Source of the DNA: Methylococcaceae bacterium
Lineage (GTDB): Bacteria > Pseudomonadota > Gammaproteobacteria > Methylococcales > Methylomonadaceae
Assembly (NCBI GenBank): GCA_021647585.1
Contig: JAKIUK010000092.1
Coordinates: forward strand, 1-13,922
DNA length: 13,922 bases
Direction: 5' to 3'
Shown here: in pieces, positions 13,833 through 13,922 of the stretch
Position numbering within the stretch: position 1 is the stretch's first letter
Layout of the letters: each line of letters starts with the position of its first letter
Position numbers and translations under genes: made by a program
Notes under the pieces: generated by a model
Database searches by the model: none
The model's input: the letters and a program-made list of their open reading frames with translations, nothing else
What the model was told of the DNA's origin: nothing

Positions 13833-13922
13833 TCGAGCCATCAAGTCGCACATAAGTTCGCCCAGGGACTTTCCTGTGATTAATGCGCTTTGAACGGCTC
13901 GAATGGTATATGAGCTGATACG
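13797..13922 (-). mobile_element. probable insertion sequence end interrupting the kinase (runs off the window)
   Basis: Kinase homology stops abruptly near 13795. From here composition changes (less AT-rich, with GCTCG, GCCCAGGG) and the minus strand is open from the window edge to a TAG at 13818. A 7-bp hairpin (13812-13818 with 13826-13832) overlaps that stop, like a terminator after the inner gene. The boundary is placed by loss of homology; the terminal repeat itself cannot be confirmed without the other end. Confidence 0.5.
13818..13922 (-). CDS. C-terminal end of an unidentified gene, probably a transposase (partial)
   Basis: 34 codons are visible before the stop, entering from the right edge: SSYTIRAVQSALITGKSL, then ELMCDLMARLVPV. 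The helical, Arg/Leu-rich end, the position at a gene break and the closeness of the stop to the junction (about 20 bases) suit the tail of a transposase inside an IS. I cannot name the family from so short a piece. Confidence 0.4.
   Translation of the reverse strand, partial: RISSYTIRAVQSALITGKSLGELMCDLMARLVPV

Overview
The window looks like accessory, heavily eroded chromosome from an AT-rich gammaproteobacterium. The evidence is hspQ, a DUF6524 membrane protein, a REC-DUF3369-HD-GYP response regulator, an AcuC-type deacetylase and an IS481 transposase. The genus cannot be read from the sequence. The mix of signalling proteins, many gene remnants and small inverted-repeat elements would suit a large sulfur-oxidising or related Thiotrichales/Methylococcales-type genome, but that is inference.

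Layout. (a) 1-720: the C-terminal half of a PP2C-type phosphatase, then the 3' half of a tRNA-Thr gene (about 633-677) and a strong terminator, which I read as the distal end of an element integrated in a tRNA-Thr gene. (b) 886-1377: a small secreted lysine-rich helical protein. (c) 1532-5936: a signalling block. A MetOD1-type cysteine sensor and a PAS histidine kinase share an operon on the minus strand. Divergent from them are a dead HDOD gene and an intact REC-DUF3369-HD-GYP c-di-GMP phosphodiesterase. (d) 5941-7606: a gene graveyard with a DUF4338/DruA-like remnant, a complete but frameshifted IS481 element with 26-bp terminal repeats, and the tail of a vapC toxin. (e) 7761-9690: an FHA-EAL protein on the minus strand, a 9-bp tandem repeat upstream of it, unrecognised coding debris, and a 158-bp MITE flanked by TA. 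(f) 9688-12108: a DUF6524 membrane protein, then a minus-strand operon of gamma-glutamylcyclotransferase-like protein, HspQ and histone-deacetylase-like protein. (g) 12249-12384: a 136-bp inverted-repeat element with internal hairpins. (h) 12604-13922: a second, inverted MetOD1-kinase pair. Its sensor has lost its N-terminal 100 residues and its kinase is cut before the ATPase domain by what seems to be an insertion whose minus-strand gene runs off the window.

The most interesting theme is the duplicated MetOD1 sensor plus PAS-kinase module. In both copies the kinase starts with GTG two bases after the sensor's stop codon. The sensory halves of the two kinases are collinear paralogues, but the phospho-acceptor cores belong to different types. 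With a c-di-GMP-degrading response regulator next door and an FHA-EAL protein nearby, the intact copy resembles in layout the H-NOX/kinase/EAL/HD-GYP circuits of other gammaproteobacteria, with MetOD1 in place of H-NOX. That functional reading is inference; the gene layout is seen directly.
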